A DNA stretch of 64,000 nucleotides, taken from positions 10,822 through 74,821 of the forward strand of contig DCHV01000080.1 of NCBI GenBank assembly GCA_002314945.1, written 5' to 3'. The notes under the pieces were generated by a model, which saw only the letters and a program-made list of their open reading frames with translations, had not been told where the DNA came from and did no database searches. Each line of letters starts with the position of its first letter. The first letter of the stretch is position 1. Source of the stretch: Prevotellaceae bacterium UBA1743. GTDB taxonomy: Bacteria; Bacteroidota; Bacteroidia; Bacteroidales; Bacteroidaceae. Below, one piece after another: positions 63,784 to 64,000 of this stretch. The translations under genes and the position numbers were made by a program.

Positions 63784-63879
63784 TGCAAATTTTCCCACCC
63801 CTGTATCACTTGTAACAAACTCCCGCCCATTCTGTAACAAAGTAGTTGCTGCAAGGAGTGAGGAAGCTATCGTGATGTT

Positions 63880-63909
63880 GTCATTATGGTCATTAGTCAT
63901 TAGTCATTA
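63880..63909 (+). repeat. GTCATTA heptamer repeats
   Basis: Three contiguous GTCATTA units at 63889-63909, with a fourth at 63880-63886 separated by TG. The tract lies about 28 bases before the large palindrome. Confidence 0.75.
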
Positions 63910-63936
63910 AGCGAAAATGAAATGCGTTTTTGAGCT

Positions 63937-63982
63937 CAAAGTAAATAGATATATTTATATATAAATATATCTATTTACTTTG
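63937..63982. repeat. Perfect 46-bp palindrome
   Basis: Every base from 63937 to 63959 pairs with its partner from 63982 to 63960; the arms contain CAAAGTAAATAGATATATTT and its complement. A smaller palindrome TTTGAGCTCAAA (63929-63940) overlaps its left end. The arms are AT-rich and there is no loop, so it could form a cruciform or an RNA hairpin on either strand. Confidence 0.9.
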
Positions 63983-64000
63983 GCGGAAATCGGCGACATC

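Larger units (their letters stand above)
63543..64000. other. Repeat-rich intergenic region at right edge
   Basis: About 460 bases without a convincing gene. It holds an 8-bp inverted repeat CTGCTGGG / CCCAGCAG around 63640-63680, the 11-bp array D, a minus-strand -7 element, heptamer repeats and a perfect 46-bp palindrome. A 62-codon ORF at 63722-63910 consists of repeat sequence and is not considered a gene. Confidence 0.6.

Noticed and set aside
63722..63910. A 62-codon ORF on the plus strand.
   Set aside because: Its sequence is composed of the 11-bp array, a -7 element and heptamer repeats; there is no family resemblance.
1..64000. tRNA, rRNA, tmRNA, RNase P and riboswitch genes.
   Set aside because: None was recognised by eye in the few intergenic gaps; a covariance-model search would be needed to exclude short structured RNAs fully.

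Overview
The window is chromosomal DNA of a Bacteroidales bacterium, most likely Prevotellaceae or a close relative. The evidence is the gene content (PorT of the type IX secretion system, GldH, a BspA-like leucine-rich repeat protein with a Prevotella-type tail, DUF4292, the GlsB/GlsA glycine-lipid pair), the murF-less division/cell-wall cluster, and promoters of the Bacteroidetes type (TTTG, 19-21 bp, TAnnTTTG). No rRNA, tRNA, CRISPR array or intact mobile element was seen.

Layout. 1-5358 (+): rod-shape operon, mreB (5' end missing)-mreC-mreD-mrdA-rodA. 5297-9032 (-): metF-holB-ricT-gldH, converging on rodA. 9164-11801 (+): glmM and nagA, amino-sugar phosphate metabolism feeding or draining the UDP-GlcNAc pool. 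11802-18379: accessory region with a repeat-rich 520 bp gap, a DUF4143-type AAA ATPase, a secreted LRR protein, a stand-alone HTH-like domain and a large TPR/membrane/coiled-coil regulator carrying the same domain. 18380-21374 (-): porT, a GH5 glycosidase and an atypical DAACS symporter. 21544-30359 (+): ferredoxin, then sppA-lpxK-pnp-thiL-galM-(frameshifted gene)-GH36 alpha-galactosidase. 30482-33792 (-): NSS transporter, HhH protein, GH43-like glycosidase. 33875-39027: VanZ-like protein, CYTH protein, a 46-residue membrane protein, prfB, an acyl-CoA synthetase and an M20 deacylase. 39030-46657 (-): glsA-glsB-dgt-dut-TPR-DUF4292-EnvC-like, joining membrane lipid, nucleotide-pool and envelope functions. 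46969-48133 (-): a small secreted protein and a cyclophilin lipoprotein. 48412-63542 (+): complete dcw cluster, mraZ-rsmH-ftsL-ftsI-murE-mraY-murD-ftsW-murG-murC-ftsQ-ftsA-ftsZ, without murF or ddl. 63543-64000: non-coding, repeat-rich.

The core theme is envelope growth: elongasome genes at one end, divisome and peptidoglycan precursor genes at the other, with lipid A, glycine-lipid and polysaccharide-degrading functions between.

The most unusual signals are non-coding. Four intergenic arrays of imperfect tandem repeats have different sequences but all have an 11-bp period. A perfect 46-bp palindrome lies near the right edge. Two TGGGG boxes exactly 10 bp apart just upstream of mraZ look like an MraZ operator. 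A direct-repeat pair with a 33-bp period precedes the AAA ATPase gene.
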